From Anaerolineales bacterium UBA5195 (GTDB lineage Bacteria; Chloroflexota; Anaerolineae; Anaerolineales; Villigracilaceae), in assembly GCA_002412925.1 (NCBI GenBank), contig DHVZ01000056.1, forward strand, positions 62,001 through 126,000: a stretch of 64,000 nucleotides of DNA, in the 5' to 3' direction. The position numbers and the translations under genes were made by a program. Shown piece by piece: positions 41,473 through 51,086 of this stretch (position 1 is its first letter; the number at the start of each line of letters is the position of its first letter). Below the pieces are notes generated by a model. The model had not been told where the DNA came from, did not search any database, and saw nothing but the letters and a program-made list of their open reading frames with translations.

Positions 41473-42870
41473 ATGCAAGCCTCGCTAAATGCTTTTTCCA
41501 TTTTGTTCTTCATTTCTGCCATCATCTCTGGCAGTGTGGCGTATGTTTCATATCGACGACGGGCCGTAATCGGCGCCACCACGCTGATGTGGATCATGCT
41601 GGCGCTCACCTGGTGGTCAGGATGTTATGGGGTCGAAAACCTGGATGCCAGCCTTGAGTGGCATAAATTCTGGTCACGGCTGGGCTATTTCGGCATCGTC
41701 TCTGTTCCGATATTGTGGCTCATTTTTGCAATCCAATATAGCCGGCAGGAAAAAGCACCCTCTGTCCGTAAACTGGCCTGGCTGTGGATCGTCCCAGCCA
41801 TTACCCTGGTCATGCTCTGGACAAATGACTGGCATGGCCTGGTCTGGTCATCCATCCAGATGGTCGATTTGCAAGGCGTCGCGGTTCAATCTGTCGAGCA
41901 TGGCACGTATTTCTGGATTCACGCCATCTATACCTATGGGGCAGTTCTGGCAGGGGCTGTCATTTTTATCCGCCACACAATGCAAGCGGACGAGGCATAC
42001 CGCGCCCAGGCGGCGACGATGCTTCTGGCCGTTCTCATCCTCCTCTTGGGAAATGGGCTGTACGTTTTCGAACTGTTGCCCTTTCGCGGCTTGGATATCA
42101 CCCCCTTCGCCTTCACCATCTCCAGCCTGATCTTGGCCTGGGGCTTATTCTGGTTCAAGTTACTGGACCTGATGCCGGTCGCGAGCGAGGCCATTTTGCA
42201 GAACATGGGAGATGGCACCCTGGTCACCGATGCCAGAGAGCGGATTGTTTTCATCAATCCTTCTTTTGAAAACCTGGCCTGGCTGACAAAAGGCACCTCA
42301 GTTGGTCGCCAGGTGACTGAAGTGCTTTTCAACTGGCCTGACATTTTCAAAGACCATCACAAAAAGACGCTGACCAATATCGAAGTTCCGATCGGCAACC
42401 GAAAACTTTTCTTTGAGGTCAATATTTCGCCCTTATTCCAAAAGCGCGCTTATGTTGGCAGTATCTATGTCATCCGGGATATTACTGAAAGAGTTAAAAC
42501 TGAGAATCGCCAATCTCTGATGCACCAGAATATCGACAGGGAAACCACCGAGGAATCTGCCCCGATTCTGATCGCCTTCAGGGCCAGGGACAGCAAAATC
42601 ATCGACGTGAATAACGAGTTCGTCATACAAACTGGATTCAGCCGCGCAGAGGCCCTTGAACGCACCGTGCTCCAACTGGGACTGCTGGAAGTCACCACGC
42701 GCAGCGAGATAACGCGCCAGGCCAGGCACAACGACCAGGTGGTAGACGAGGTCATCCTGGTCAGTACAAAATCCGGCGAAGCGCAGGCCTGGAAGTTATC
42801 CATCAGCAAAACCAGCGTCAATGGTACCGAGCTCCAGATTTGGGCAGCAAAACCTGTCAGGCAAGCCTGA
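41473..42870 (+). CDS. Membrane sensor with 7TM histidine-kinase-type input and two PAS domains, no kinase
   Basis: 465 residues. Residues 1-225 form seven helices of the HisKA_7TM input type (RRRAVIGATTLMWIMLALTWWSGCYG). PAS 1 is about 235-345 (ILQNMGDGTLVTDARERIVFINPSF, ending VIRDITERVK). PAS 2 is about 365-460 (IDVNNEFVIQTGFSRAEAL). The protein stops there; there is no DHp, ATPase, GGDEF or other output. It may act by protein contact with a separate kinase, or be a shortened kinase. Confidence 0.82.
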   Translation: MQASLNAFSILFFISAIISGSVAYVSYRRRAVIGATTLMWIMLALTWWSGCYGVENLDASLEWHKFWSRLGYFGIVSVPILWLIFAIQYSRQEKAPSVRKLAWLWIVPAITLVMLWTNDWHGLVWSSIQMVDLQGVAVQSVEHGTYFWIHAIYTYGAVLAGAVIFIRHTMQADEAYRAQAATMLLAVLILLLGNGLYVFELLPFRGLDITPFAFTISSLILAWGLFWFKLLDLMPVASEAILQNMGDGTLVTDARERIVFINPSFENLAWLTKGTSVGRQVTEVLFNWPDIFKDHHKKTLTNIEVPIGNRKLFFEVNISPLFQKRAYVGSIYVIRDITERVKTENRQSLMHQNIDRETTEESAPILIAFRARDSKIIDVNNEFVIQTGFSRAEALERTVLQLGLLEVTTRSEITRQARHNDQVVDEVILVSTKSGEAQAWKLSISKTSVNGTELQIWAAKPVRQA

Positions 42871-42895
42871 AAACCAGCCTCCAGGCAGGTTTTTC
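42870..42895 (+). terminator. Probable terminator
   Basis: Stem AAAACCAGCCT / AGGCAGGTTTT (one mismatch) with a tight loop and following T residues, immediately after the sensor gene. Confidence 0.55.
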
Positions 42896-42950
42896 TCGAC
42901 AGTTTATGAGTTATAATTTTGCCGCCCGCCGTGCTTGGGCAGACAAATTA

Positions 42951-43000
42951 TGGCTTTTGGAAATCTCTGTGGTAGAACCCCACGGAAAATCCCCGGGACC
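42951..43000 (+). repeat. Dispersed repeat family, copy lacking the central core
   Basis: GGCTTTTGGAAATCTCTGTG, then GTAGAACCCCACGGAAAATCC. The CATTTTGGGG centre is missing. Located in the leader of the purine nucleoside phosphorylase gene. Confidence 0.6.
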
Positions 43001-43027
43001 CAAGTTATCTGAATTGGTGGTGAGGAA

Positions 43028-43870
43028 ATGAACAATCAGCCTTTTATGACCCTAGAACAAATTGACGAAGTCGCCTCGATTATTCGGGGCCGCACAAAAT
43101 ATGAGCCTAAAGTTGCGCTCATTCTGGGTTCAGGACTCGGCGGCCTGGCCGATTCGATTCAAAATCCCGATTTTATTCCATTCAGCGATTTACCTCATTG
43201 GCCGCATTCCACGGTCCACGGTCATGCCGGGCGTTTGGTGATTGGCAAACTCGAAAACCAGACAGTCCTGGTCATGCAGGGACGCATTCATTTCTACGAA
43301 GGTTTATCCATGTCGCAGGTGACTCTTCCAGTCCGGGTTATGCAGCGCTTGGGAATAGAAATTCTGGTTGTCACCAATGCGGCGGGCGCTATTAATCCCG
43401 ATTTCCTGCCAGGTGACCTGATGCTGATTACTGATAATTTAAATTTGATCGGGATGATGGGTTTTAATCCACTGATTGGCCCCAATATGGATGAGTTTGG
43501 GCCGCGCTTCCCCGATATGAGCCAGGCATATGACCGCAAGCTGTGTGATCTCGCCCGGCAGGCTGCCAAAGAAGAAAAAACGGAACTTCACGAAGGGATC
43601 TACGCTGGCTTAAGTGGACCGTCGTTCGAAGGTCCAGCAGACTTGCGCTTTTTGCGTGTGGCTGGCGCCGATGCGGTTGGTATGTCCACCGTTTCTGAAG
43701 TGATCGTGGCGCGCCACGGCGGCACGCGTGTTTTAGGCATCTCCGGTATCAGCAACAAGGCCAACCTGGATGGTAATACAACCACTTCGCACGAGGAGGT
43801 GCTTGAAGCCGGGACCTTGATGGTTCCCAAGCTGGAAAAAATCCTGCGCGGTGTTTTGCGTAAGATTTAG
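43028..43870 (+). CDS. Purine nucleoside phosphorylase
   Basis: 280 residues of the trimeric PNP/MTAP family. ALILGSGLGGLAD is the phosphate-binding loop. HSTVHGHAGRLV, VVTNAAGAINPDFLPGDLMLITDNLNL, EGIYAGLSGPSFEGPAD and VGMSTVSEVIVARHGG follow in the standard order. It splits inosine/guanosine into base and ribose 1-phosphate, feeding the two Hpt enzymes. The start GTGAGGAAATG has a suitable RBS. Confidence 0.95.
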   Translation: MNNQPFMTLEQIDEVASIIRGRTKYEPKVALILGSGLGGLADSIQNPDFIPFSDLPHWPHSTVHGHAGRLVIGKLENQTVLVMQGRIHFYEGLSMSQVTLPVRVMQRLGIEILVVTNAAGAINPDFLPGDLMLITDNLNLIGMMGFNPLIGPNMDEFGPRFPDMSQAYDRKLCDLARQAAKEEKTELHEGIYAGLSGPSFEGPADLRFLRVAGADAVGMSTVSEVIVARHGGTRVLGISGISNKANLDGNTTTSHEEVLEAGTLMVPKLEKILRGVLRKI

Positions 43871-44575
43871 TTGACAGCCTCTATTTACCAGGATTCATCT
43901 TTGGATGCGTTATTCCGCTTTTTCGTACGCTATGAAATCTTCATTTACCTGATCCTGGCAATCGGGGCGATATTTGTTGTTCGGTCTCTCTGGAAAGCCT
44001 GGGTGGAATGGCGTTCAGCAGTTTTTGGTCTCGAAAAGGAACTTTCCTTCCAAAAAGTGCGCGTTTCGGGAGCACTTTTCATCTTACTTGTCATGATTGG
44101 TCTTAGCCAGTTTTGCCTCGTGACGTTTATCGTACCTTTCCTGCCCGCCACGACATTCCTGCTGACCCCAACCGCTGATCTGCTTCTAACCCCGGTTGCC
44201 ACATTGTCGGCAGAGGCTTTGACTGCCCAACTCAGCAACCCCGCCTCGCCTGCAGGCTCAGTTGACTGTGTTCCTGGTCAGGTTATGATTTCGTCACCCC
44301 AGCCGGGAAGCCAGGTACAGGGAAAAATTGTCATCTCTGGAACTGTCGATGTGCCAAATTTCGGTTTTTTTAAGTACGAATATGCCTCCCAGGGCAGTGA
44401 GACCTGGTATACAATTGCGGCAGGTGATAAAACCATCCGCGATGGCGAAGTCGGCGCCTGGGACACCTCCCAGCTTGTGCCCGGCGATTATCAGTTGCGC
44501 CTGTTGGTGACGGATAATTTGGGCAAAGCCTTGCCTGCCTGTGTCATTCCTGTTCGTGTGAGTGCCGCTGATTAA
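43871..44575 (+). CDS. Membrane-anchored protein with Ig-like domain
   Basis: 234 residues from TTG directly after the PNP stop; a later start is possible. Two membrane helices (about 22-42 and 67-87), a short Thr/Pro-rich linker, then a C-terminal Ig-like sandwich (SPQPGSQVQGKIVISGTVDVPNFGFFKYEYAS to VRVSAAD). It probably displays the domain on the outer face. Function unknown. Start of the GNAT gene follows within 2 bases. Confidence 0.65.
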   Translation: MTASIYQDSSLDALFRFFVRYEIFIYLILAIGAIFVVRSLWKAWVEWRSAVFGLEKELSFQKVRVSGALFILLVMIGLSQFCLVTFIVPFLPATTFLLTPTADLLLTPVATLSAEALTAQLSNPASPAGSVDCVPGQVMISSPQPGSQVQGKIVISGTVDVPNFGFFKYEYASQGSETWYTIAAGDKTIRDGEVGAWDTSQLVPGDYQLRLLVTDNLGKALPACVIPVRVSAAD

Positions 44576-44576
44576 G

Positions 44577-45110
44577 ATGGTAGAGATTGAAATCCGCTCA
44601 ACTGTGTCCACAGATTTGGCCCGCCTATCGGCGCTGGACCACACGATTGATACTGACTACGTCTGGCAGTTGGATTTGCATAGGGAAGTAGGCCAAGTGG
44701 AAGTTTCATTGCGCGAAGTTCGCCTGCCGCGCACAGTTCGGCTAGAACATCCTCGCCCTGCCGTTGAATTGCCAGACACGTGGCATCTGCGTCCCATGCT
44801 CAGCGCCATGTCAGGATTGGAAGCTGTAGCCTATGTCCGTTTTTCGGATGAACTTGTGCCGCACGCCATCTGGATTACTGATGTGGTGGTGGGAAAACCC
44901 ATGCGTGGCAAAGGCCTGGCGCGCAAACTGCTTGCCGCAGCCGAAGCCTGGGGACTCCAGCGCGGATTGCGTCGGGCGATTGTCGAGGTCCAATCCAAAA
45001 ACGCGCCCGCTGTCCGCATGGTCCAAAAATTAGGTTTTGAGTTCTGCGGGTATAATGATCACTACTATTCCACCCGGGATGTTGCTTTGTTCTTCGCGCG
45101 TTCGATTTAA
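44577..45110 (+). CDS. GNAT-family N-acetyltransferase
   Basis: 177 residues from ATG 44577, just after the previous stop. Motif A is VVVGKPMRGKGLARKLLAAAE (acetyl-CoA pyrophosphate loop Gly-Lys-Gly), and motif B is SKNAPAVRMVQKLGFEFCGYNDHYY. The substrate may be an amine or a protein N-terminus; unknown. Confidence 0.88.
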   Translation: MVEIEIRSTVSTDLARLSALDHTIDTDYVWQLDLHREVGQVEVSLREVRLPRTVRLEHPRPAVELPDTWHLRPMLSAMSGLEAVAYVRFSDELVPHAIWITDVVVGKPMRGKGLARKLLAAAEAWGLQRGLRRAIVEVQSKNAPAVRMVQKLGFEFCGYNDHYYSTRDVALFFARSI

Positions 45111-45180
45111 CGAAAGTTCCTGGTTTCTGTATCAGGCGTTGGTGCTCAGCCTCATAATCGTTTACTGTGGAAGGTTTTAG

Positions 45181-47103
45181 ATGCTTATCGGTTGGGTAGA
45201 TAGCCTTCTGGCGGGGATAAAAACACTCAATCAAATGCTTACGGCGGGGATCGCAATCACCGCCTTTTCTTTGTTAATTTACGCCCTGACATTTAACCTG
45301 CGCGACCGTGTTGCGCGATCATTTGCCATCATACTGCTGTCGGTGGTGGTCATTTTTACAACCGAGGCTGTTCAAAGCGCGGTCCCGTCAACAGAATTGG
45401 AGGAGTTGTTCCTGCGTTTGCAGTGGGTTGGCATTGTCTTCCTGCCCGCTTCCTATCTTCATCTTTCAGATGCACTGCTGGTTACTGCAGGCCGGCCATC
45501 GCGTGGCCGCCGCCGCCTGGTAGTGCGCGGAATGTATATTGTTTCAACAGGTTTCCTGGCCCTGCTGGCGCTGGGGTACCTGGTGGGACCGCTGGTGCTC
45601 AACGCCCAGCCCGCTCCGCATCTCCAGCGTACAGCGTGGACGGAATTCTTTACAATCTATTATTTGGCCACAATGCTTTTGGCCGGGATAAACTTTATCC
45701 GCGCCTATGGGCGGATGCTAACACGCTCTGGCCGCCGCCGCATGTTTTACCTCATGGCGGGCGCTACTGCTCCGGCGCTTGGCTCATATCCATATTTGTT
45801 ATTTGGTTCCACCTTTGCCTCGCACTACCCATTCATTTTTTGGAGCGCTTCCACCTTCATCAACATCATCGTTGGTGCGCTCATTATCATCATGGCTTAC
45901 GCGGTGGCTTTCTTTGGGGTTTCCTGGCCAGACCGCGTTGTCAAAAGCCGCCTATTCAAATGGATCATGCGCGGCCCGGTAACAGCCTCCCTGGCGCTGG
46001 CCGTCTTGACACTTGTCCGCCGTGGCGGTGAATCCTTTGGCCTGACATACAATGCCCTGGTCCCGGTCAGCACCGTTGCGACAGTTTTATTGATGGAACA
46101 CCTGATCACCATTCTTGCTCCATTATGGGAACGCGCTTTGTTCTTCGGTGGCGACCGCGCTGAATTGACCCTGCTTCAAAATATCGAAGAGCGTTTTCTC
46201 ACCCAGGGCGACCTGCACCAGTTCCTTGAAGCCATTCTTGCGGCTGTCCGTGACCACATGCAATCTCCCTCGGCCTTTATCGCCTCGCTGGACGATGCCG
46301 AATTATCCTTGTTGGTCAATGCCGGGCGCCCCTTCCTGGGAAAAGACAACCTATCGGAGGCGCTCGAAGAAGTCAAAGAAGAATCGGGCCGAAACGAATT
46401 CCTTTGGAACGAAACCTGGATCTTACCATTGCGCGCCCGCCGTTCTCGCGACATGGATCTGGATCAGACTCCACCCCTGCTGGGACTGCTCGGTGTTGCG
46501 CGCCAACCAGCCCAGACCCTGGAACCTGACCAGAGACAAGCTCTCTGGCTTCTGGCCGACCGCGCCGCCATTGCGCTCGAAGATCGCCAGCTTCAGCAGC
46601 GGGTCTTTCGTTCATTGGAAGAAATCGAGCCGCAAGTCGAAATGATTCAGCGGATTCGCGCGCTGGGGCGCTATGATAGCACAACTGCGCTTGCCGAAGA
46701 GATGGCGCCTGATTCTGATATGGCTGAGTGGGTGCGTGAGGCGCTTAATCATTACTGGGGCGGGCCTAAGCTGACCGAATCCCCACTGATGAGCCTGCGC
46801 GTTGTGCATGAAACTGCAAACGAAGAGTATGATGGTAACATGTCAAATGCCCTGCGCGCCATCTTGAAAAAGGCCGTTGAGCAGGTCCGCCCGGAAGGTG
46901 AACGCCGATTCACAACCGAATGGATTTTGTACAACATTCTCGACTTGAAATTCATCGAAGGCCGCAAAGTCCGTGAAGTGGCGAACCGCCTGGCGATGTC
47001 TGAAGCAGATTTATATCGCAAACAGCGTGTGGCTGTCGAATCGGTGGCCCGGGCTATTCTTGAAATGGAATCCAATTTAACTCCTAAAAAGGAGGCCAAT
47101 TAA
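45181..47103 (+). CDS. Membrane sensor with GAF-like region and C-terminal HTH-like segment
   Basis: 640 residues. Eight to nine helices lie in residues 10-320. A GAF-like domain (about 335-480) is followed by a helical region. The last 60 residues (FIEGRKVREVANRLAMSEADLYRKQRVAVESVA) look like a helix-turn-helix of the RsbU/sigma region-4 type. No kinase, cyclase or phosphodiesterase motif is seen. The stop overlaps the S1-protein start (TAATG), so they are co-translated. Membrane-anchored regulator is an inference. Confidence 0.6.
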   Translation: MLIGWVDSLLAGIKTLNQMLTAGIAITAFSLLIYALTFNLRDRVARSFAIILLSVVVIFTTEAVQSAVPSTELEELFLRLQWVGIVFLPASYLHLSDALLVTAGRPSRGRRRLVVRGMYIVSTGFLALLALGYLVGPLVLNAQPAPHLQRTAWTEFFTIYYLATMLLAGINFIRAYGRMLTRSGRRRMFYLMAGATAPALGSYPYLLFGSTFASHYPFIFWSASTFINIIVGALIIIMAYAVAFFGVSWPDRVVKSRLFKWIMRGPVTASLALAVLTLVRRGGESFGLTYNALVPVSTVATVLLMEHLITILAPLWERALFFGGDRAELTLLQNIEERFLTQGDLHQFLEAILAAVRDHMQSPSAFIASLDDAELSLLVNAGRPFLGKDNLSEALEEVKEESGRNEFLWNETWILPLRARRSRDMDLDQTPPLLGLLGVARQPAQTLEPDQRQALWLLADRAAIALEDRQLQQRVFRSLEEIEPQVEMIQRIRALGRYDSTTALAEEMAPDSDMAEWVREALNHYWGGPKLTESPLMSLRVVHETANEEYDGNMSNALRAILKKAVEQVRPEGERRFTTEWILYNILDLKFIEGRKVREVANRLAMSEADLYRKQRVAVESVARAILEMESNLTPKKEAN

Positions 47104-48089
47104 TGGTAATTCTCAACAAACCCCATCCTGGCGAATCCCCCAGCGAGACCCGCGACGAGGGCTGGTGGGAGTCCGTTCTGGCTGACGAGGAACGTCTCAC
47201 TATTGCCCACCGCCCCCGCCCTGCCCCGGCTCAGCCAACAACAACGATTTCGGTAAAACTTCCTGATCAGCCTTCTGAACCAGCGGCAACACTCCCACCG
47301 TTCGATTGGGCCTATGCCGAATCAGTCTATAAGCAAGACCAAATCATCACTCTGACGGTGAGCGGGTATAATCGCGGCGGCCTGCTCGTGGAAGATGACC
47401 GCTTGCAGGGATTCGTGCCCTATTCCCATCTGGTGGATATGACCTGCCAGAACGATGTGGAACGCGAACGCTTTCTGGCCGAATATATCGGCAAAGAACT
47501 GCGCCTGAAAGTGATTGAATGCGTCTGCGAAGAGGGCCGCGTGGTCTTTTCTGAACGCGCCGCCCGCGCCGATGCCGGACGCCGCACCGAGTTATTTTCC
47601 AGTTTGCGCCCCGGCGAAATCGTCAACGGTGAAGTGACCAACATCACAGATTTTGGCGCCTTCATCGATCTCGGCGGCGTAGAGGGCCTCATCCACATCT
47701 CCGAATTGTCCTGGGGACGGGTCGTACACCCGTCAAATATCCTCCATTTGGGTCAAAAGGTTGAAGTGCAAGTGCTGGACGTCCTCCCCGAACGCTGCCG
47801 GATTGCCTTGAGCTTGAAACGCCTTCAGCCGAATCCCTGGGAATCAGTTGGTCAGCGTTTCACAACCAACGACATTGTTCCAGCGATTATTACCAGCGTT
47901 GTTTCCTTTGGAGTTTTTGCCCGCTTGGAAGAAGGCCTCGAGGGTCTTGTCCACATCTCCGAAATGGAATTGGGGGGGGCGGCGGTGCGCGATTCGTATA
48001 TCGAAGGACAGAAAATCAGCGCCCGGATCTTGCACATAGATCCGCAGCACCAGCGCCTGGGCTTAAGCCTGAAATTGGATGGCGATTAA
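47103..48089 (+). CDS. RNA-binding protein with three S1 domains
   Basis: 328 residues. After a disordered 70-residue N-terminus come three S1 repeats: about 77-155 (QIITLTVSGYNRGGLLVEDD), 165-245 (GEIVNGEVTNITDFGAFIDLGGVEGLIHISELS) and 255-326 (DIVPAIITSVVSFGVFARLEEGLEGLVHISEME). Repeats 2 and 3 have the FGAFI / GLxHIS hallmark. It is like a short ribosomal protein S1 and could bind mRNA, though rpsA proper usually has four to six repeats. It is in one operon with the sensor and ftsK. Confidence 0.88.
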   Translation: MVILNKPHPGESPSETRDEGWWESVLADEERLTIAHRPRPAPAQPTTTISVKLPDQPSEPAATLPPFDWAYAESVYKQDQIITLTVSGYNRGGLLVEDDRLQGFVPYSHLVDMTCQNDVERERFLAEYIGKELRLKVIECVCEEGRVVFSERAARADAGRRTELFSSLRPGEIVNGEVTNITDFGAFIDLGGVEGLIHISELSWGRVVHPSNILHLGQKVEVQVLDVLPERCRIALSLKRLQPNPWESVGQRFTTNDIVPAIITSVVSFGVFARLEEGLEGLVHISEMELGGAAVRDSYIEGQKISARILHIDPQHQRLGLSLKLDGD

Positions 48090-48094
48090 CCAGC

Positions 48095-50332
48095 ATGTCT
48101 GAAAAACAAAAGTTTCACGCTGAAGAACCGTCGGATCGCGATTTTGTCGACTGGCTGCAACGCGCAGAAACTCATTTTGGTCGTTTTACCTTCGACGCGG
48201 GCGGCGTGATTCTATTTGCCTTTGCGTTAATGACACTGCTGGCATTGCGCGGTCTCACCGGAGGGACCCTGCTGACTCCCTGGGCACTGACTTTGCAACG
48301 CTGGCTGGGTCTGGGCGCTTATTTTGTTGTAATTGCCGCCGGGCTGGGTGGGCTGATGCTTTTACGCAAACGCGCCCATACGGAAGAGCGCGTGCGCTGG
48401 GGACGCGTCATTGCTCTCGAAATAGCGGCCTTCTTAACCCTGGCCTTGTTTGCGGTTTTTGGGCCGCTCGTCTTTGGCGGGACACCCATTGGGCGCGCCG
48501 AAGCCGGGAGTGACGGCGGCTATATCGGTTGGGGCCTGGCTGAACTGCTTGGAATAATTATGACCAGGCTGCTTGGACAATCGCTTGGTCATTTTGGGCG
48601 CGACCTGATCCTGGTTCTGGGTTTCCTGGTTTTTCTGGTGGTTGGGTTTGACCTGATGCCAAAACTTGAAGCGCTCTTGTGGAAGTTTTCCGGGGAGGCT
48701 TCTGCGCAAGCCCCAGACGATTTCCAGGCCATTCCCGAAACCAGAATCAACCCTGTCCAAGATTCAGCCTCCCCGGCGCCCGTACCGACGTCAAGGAAGG
48801 CTGCTGCGCCCCTGCCAGCCGAATTCCGCAAGAATTTCAAAGTCCCAGAGACACAGGATGAAAAACCCGCTACACCGCTGCCGCGTGGCGAACGTTTACC
48901 GCCGTTCAACCTGCTTCTTGGCGAACAGTCTGCCCGACCCGATGAACGCCACATCAACATGACGGCGGGCCTGATTGAAAAGACCCTCTCCGAATTCGGT
49001 ATCCCGGCACGCGTGGTCGGGTTTCGCATTGGCCCCAGTGTCACGCAGTTTGCCGTACAACCTGGATTCATCAAAAAGCTTGGCACAAATGAAGATGATG
49101 CCCAGCAAATGAAGGTCCGTGTGGCGCAGATTGCCGCATTGCAAAAGGACCTGGCGCTGGCGCTTTCGGCAGAACGGTTACGAATCGAGGCCCCGGTTCC
49201 CGGCCGCTCTTATGTTGGGATCGAAGTGCCCAATATGCGCTCAGCGCTGGTGCGCTTGCGCCCTATTCTCGAGAGCGAAGTCTTCAACAAAATGACCTCT
49301 CCGTTGGCGATTGCCCTGGGGCGCGACGTCTCCGGACAGCCATTGCTCGCAGACCTGGCCCGAATGCCGCACTTACTCGTTGCCGGACAAACCGGATCGG
49401 GGAAATCTGTCTGTATCGCAGCGATAGCAGCCTGCCTGGCGATGAACAACGCCCCCGAAGACATGCGCCTGGTGATGATCGACGCTAAAATGGTCGAACT
49501 CCTGCGTTTCAATGGCTTGCCACACCTGCTTGGAAAAGTCGAGACGGATGTCCAGCGTATCATGGGTGTCCTGCGCTGGCTGGTCGTGGAAATGGAACAC
49601 CGCTACCGGCTGCTCGAAGGCGTTCATGCTCGCGAGATTGAAGCTTATAATCGCAAAGCCAAACACCGCATCCCGCGCATCGTGGTCATTGTGGATGAGC
49701 TTGCCGACCTGATGATGTCGGCTCCCGACCAGACAGAACACAACCTCGTGCGTTTGGCGCAAATGGCGCGGGCCACTGGCATCCATCTTGTGGTCGCCAC
49801 CCAGCGCCCAAGCACCGATGTAGTGACCGGCCTGATCAAAGCCAACTTCCCAGCGCGCCTGGCCTTTTCAGTAGCCTCCGGCATCGACAGCCGCGTTATC
49901 CTCGATACCACCGGCGCTGAATCCCTGCTTGGCCGCGGCGATATGCTTTTCCAAAACCCCGAGGTGGGCAGCCCCATTCGTTCCCAGGGCGTCTGGGTCA
50001 CAGACCAGGAAATTGAACGCATCATTGCTTTCTGGCAGAAAATGTCCACAACCGGCAACGAAACACCTCCCTGGGAAACCCTGCTGACCGAACCAGAAGA
50101 AGATAGTGATGATGCCCTGGTGGAACAGGCCATCCAGGTGGTGCGTTCCTCCCAGCGCGCCAGCGCCTCCCTGCTTCAGCGCCGCCTAAGAATTGGCTAT
50201 CCGCGGGCGGCCCGCCTGCTTGACCAATTGGAGGAGATGGGTGTTGTCGGCCCATCCCAAGGCGGCGGGCGCGAAAGGGATGTGCTGCTCGACAGCGACG
50301 AGGACGATTCCCCGGAACAACTGGATGATTAA
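48095..50332 (+). CDS. ftsK: DNA translocase FtsK/SpoIIIE
   Basis: 745 residues. Four N-terminal helices, a short Pro/Ala-rich linker (about 205-275), then the alpha/beta motor: Walker A VAGQTGSGKSV (near 435), Walker B VVIVDELADLMM (near 530) and ATQRPSTDVVTG. The C-terminal gamma winged helix (VRSSQRASASLLQRRLRIGYPRAARLLDQLEEMG) binds KOPS-type DNA motifs in relatives. It pumps DNA during chromosome segregation. Full length. Confidence 0.96.
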   Translation: MSEKQKFHAEEPSDRDFVDWLQRAETHFGRFTFDAGGVILFAFALMTLLALRGLTGGTLLTPWALTLQRWLGLGAYFVVIAAGLGGLMLLRKRAHTEERVRWGRVIALEIAAFLTLALFAVFGPLVFGGTPIGRAEAGSDGGYIGWGLAELLGIIMTRLLGQSLGHFGRDLILVLGFLVFLVVGFDLMPKLEALLWKFSGEASAQAPDDFQAIPETRINPVQDSASPAPVPTSRKAAAPLPAEFRKNFKVPETQDEKPATPLPRGERLPPFNLLLGEQSARPDERHINMTAGLIEKTLSEFGIPARVVGFRIGPSVTQFAVQPGFIKKLGTNEDDAQQMKVRVAQIAALQKDLALALSAERLRIEAPVPGRSYVGIEVPNMRSALVRLRPILESEVFNKMTSPLAIALGRDVSGQPLLADLARMPHLLVAGQTGSGKSVCIAAIAACLAMNNAPEDMRLVMIDAKMVELLRFNGLPHLLGKVETDVQRIMGVLRWLVVEMEHRYRLLEGVHAREIEAYNRKAKHRIPRIVVIVDELADLMMSAPDQTEHNLVRLAQMARATGIHLVVATQRPSTDVVTGLIKANFPARLAFSVASGIDSRVILDTTGAESLLGRGDMLFQNPEVGSPIRSQGVWVTDQEIERIIAFWQKMSTTGNETPPWETLLTEPEEDSDDALVEQAIQVVRSSQRASASLLQRRLRIGYPRAARLLDQLEEMGVVGPSQGGGRERDVLLDSDEDDSPEQLDD

Positions 50333-50406
50333 TCATCTGGCGACAGATACGAAACCCGGATATTTGTGTTTATTCAGGTGAAGGACAATTTATTTGTAAC
50401 CCCCCG

Positions 50407-50424
50407 CCCGCCCGGGCGGGTTTA
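50407..50424. terminator. GC-rich hairpin after ftsK
   Basis: Palindrome CCCGCCCGGGCGGG followed by only three T. A weak terminator at best. Confidence 0.4.
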
Positions 50425-50450
50425 CAATTCATGAAAGGGTATATACCTGC

Positions 50451-51062
50451 ATGGAAAAAGCCGTACAGAAATCCAGGACCAAAACTTTCACAGATTTAAT
50501 GCGTATCCGCTTCAAGGGTGTCCTCGACCCGTTGGGGGCATTTTTCAACCGTATTGGCGTGACTCCCAACACAATGACCATGCTGGGGCTGCTGGGCAAT
50601 ATTGTTGGCGCCTGGTTTCTCTCACAGGGCAACATGTTCCTGGGTGGCGTGTTCATGTTGATTTGCACACCTTTCGATGCGCTGGACGGCACGATGGCCC
50701 GCCTGCGCGGCGAGGCAAACGAATTTGGCGCTTTTGTTGACTCGGTCACCGATCGTTATTCGGAATTATTCATCCTGGGCGGACTGTTATACTATTTCAC
50801 GACACATGACGACCATCTTTCCACAATTGCAGTTTATATGGCCGCGGCGGGCTCCGTGCTGGTTTCGTACGTCAAGGCCCGCGCCGATTCGCTCAAGTTT
50901 GATGCCAATACCGGTATCCTGACTCGCATGGAGCGTTATCTTGTGATCGCGCCGCTGCTGCTCTTTAACTTACCGGCAGTTGCGGCCTGGATTGTGGCTG
51001 TGCTGGCAAACATCACCGCCCTGCAGCGTATCTGGCGAGTCCGGCAGCAGGCCAGGCAGTAA
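50451..51062 (+). CDS. CDP-alcohol phosphatidyltransferase family protein
   Basis: 203 residues, six helices. The signature is DALDGTMARLRGEANEFGAFVDSVTDRYSE, i.e. D-x2-D-G-x2-A-R-x8-G-x3-D-x3-D, giving the metal and CDP-lipid site. It attaches an alcohol (glycerol phosphate, inositol phosphate or similar) to CDP-diacylglycerol. The late Asp-Arg-Tyr pattern resembles archaetidylinositol/PI-phosphate synthases, but the acceptor is not certain. Confidence 0.88.
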   Translation: MEKAVQKSRTKTFTDLMRIRFKGVLDPLGAFFNRIGVTPNTMTMLGLLGNIVGAWFLSQGNMFLGGVFMLICTPFDALDGTMARLRGEANEFGAFVDSVTDRYSELFILGGLLYYFTTHDDHLSTIAVYMAAAGSVLVSYVKARADSLKFDANTGILTRMERYLVIAPLLLFNLPAVAAWIVAVLANITALQRIWRVRQQARQ

Positions 51063-51086
51063 ACACAATGATAGGAGTTAGTATCA

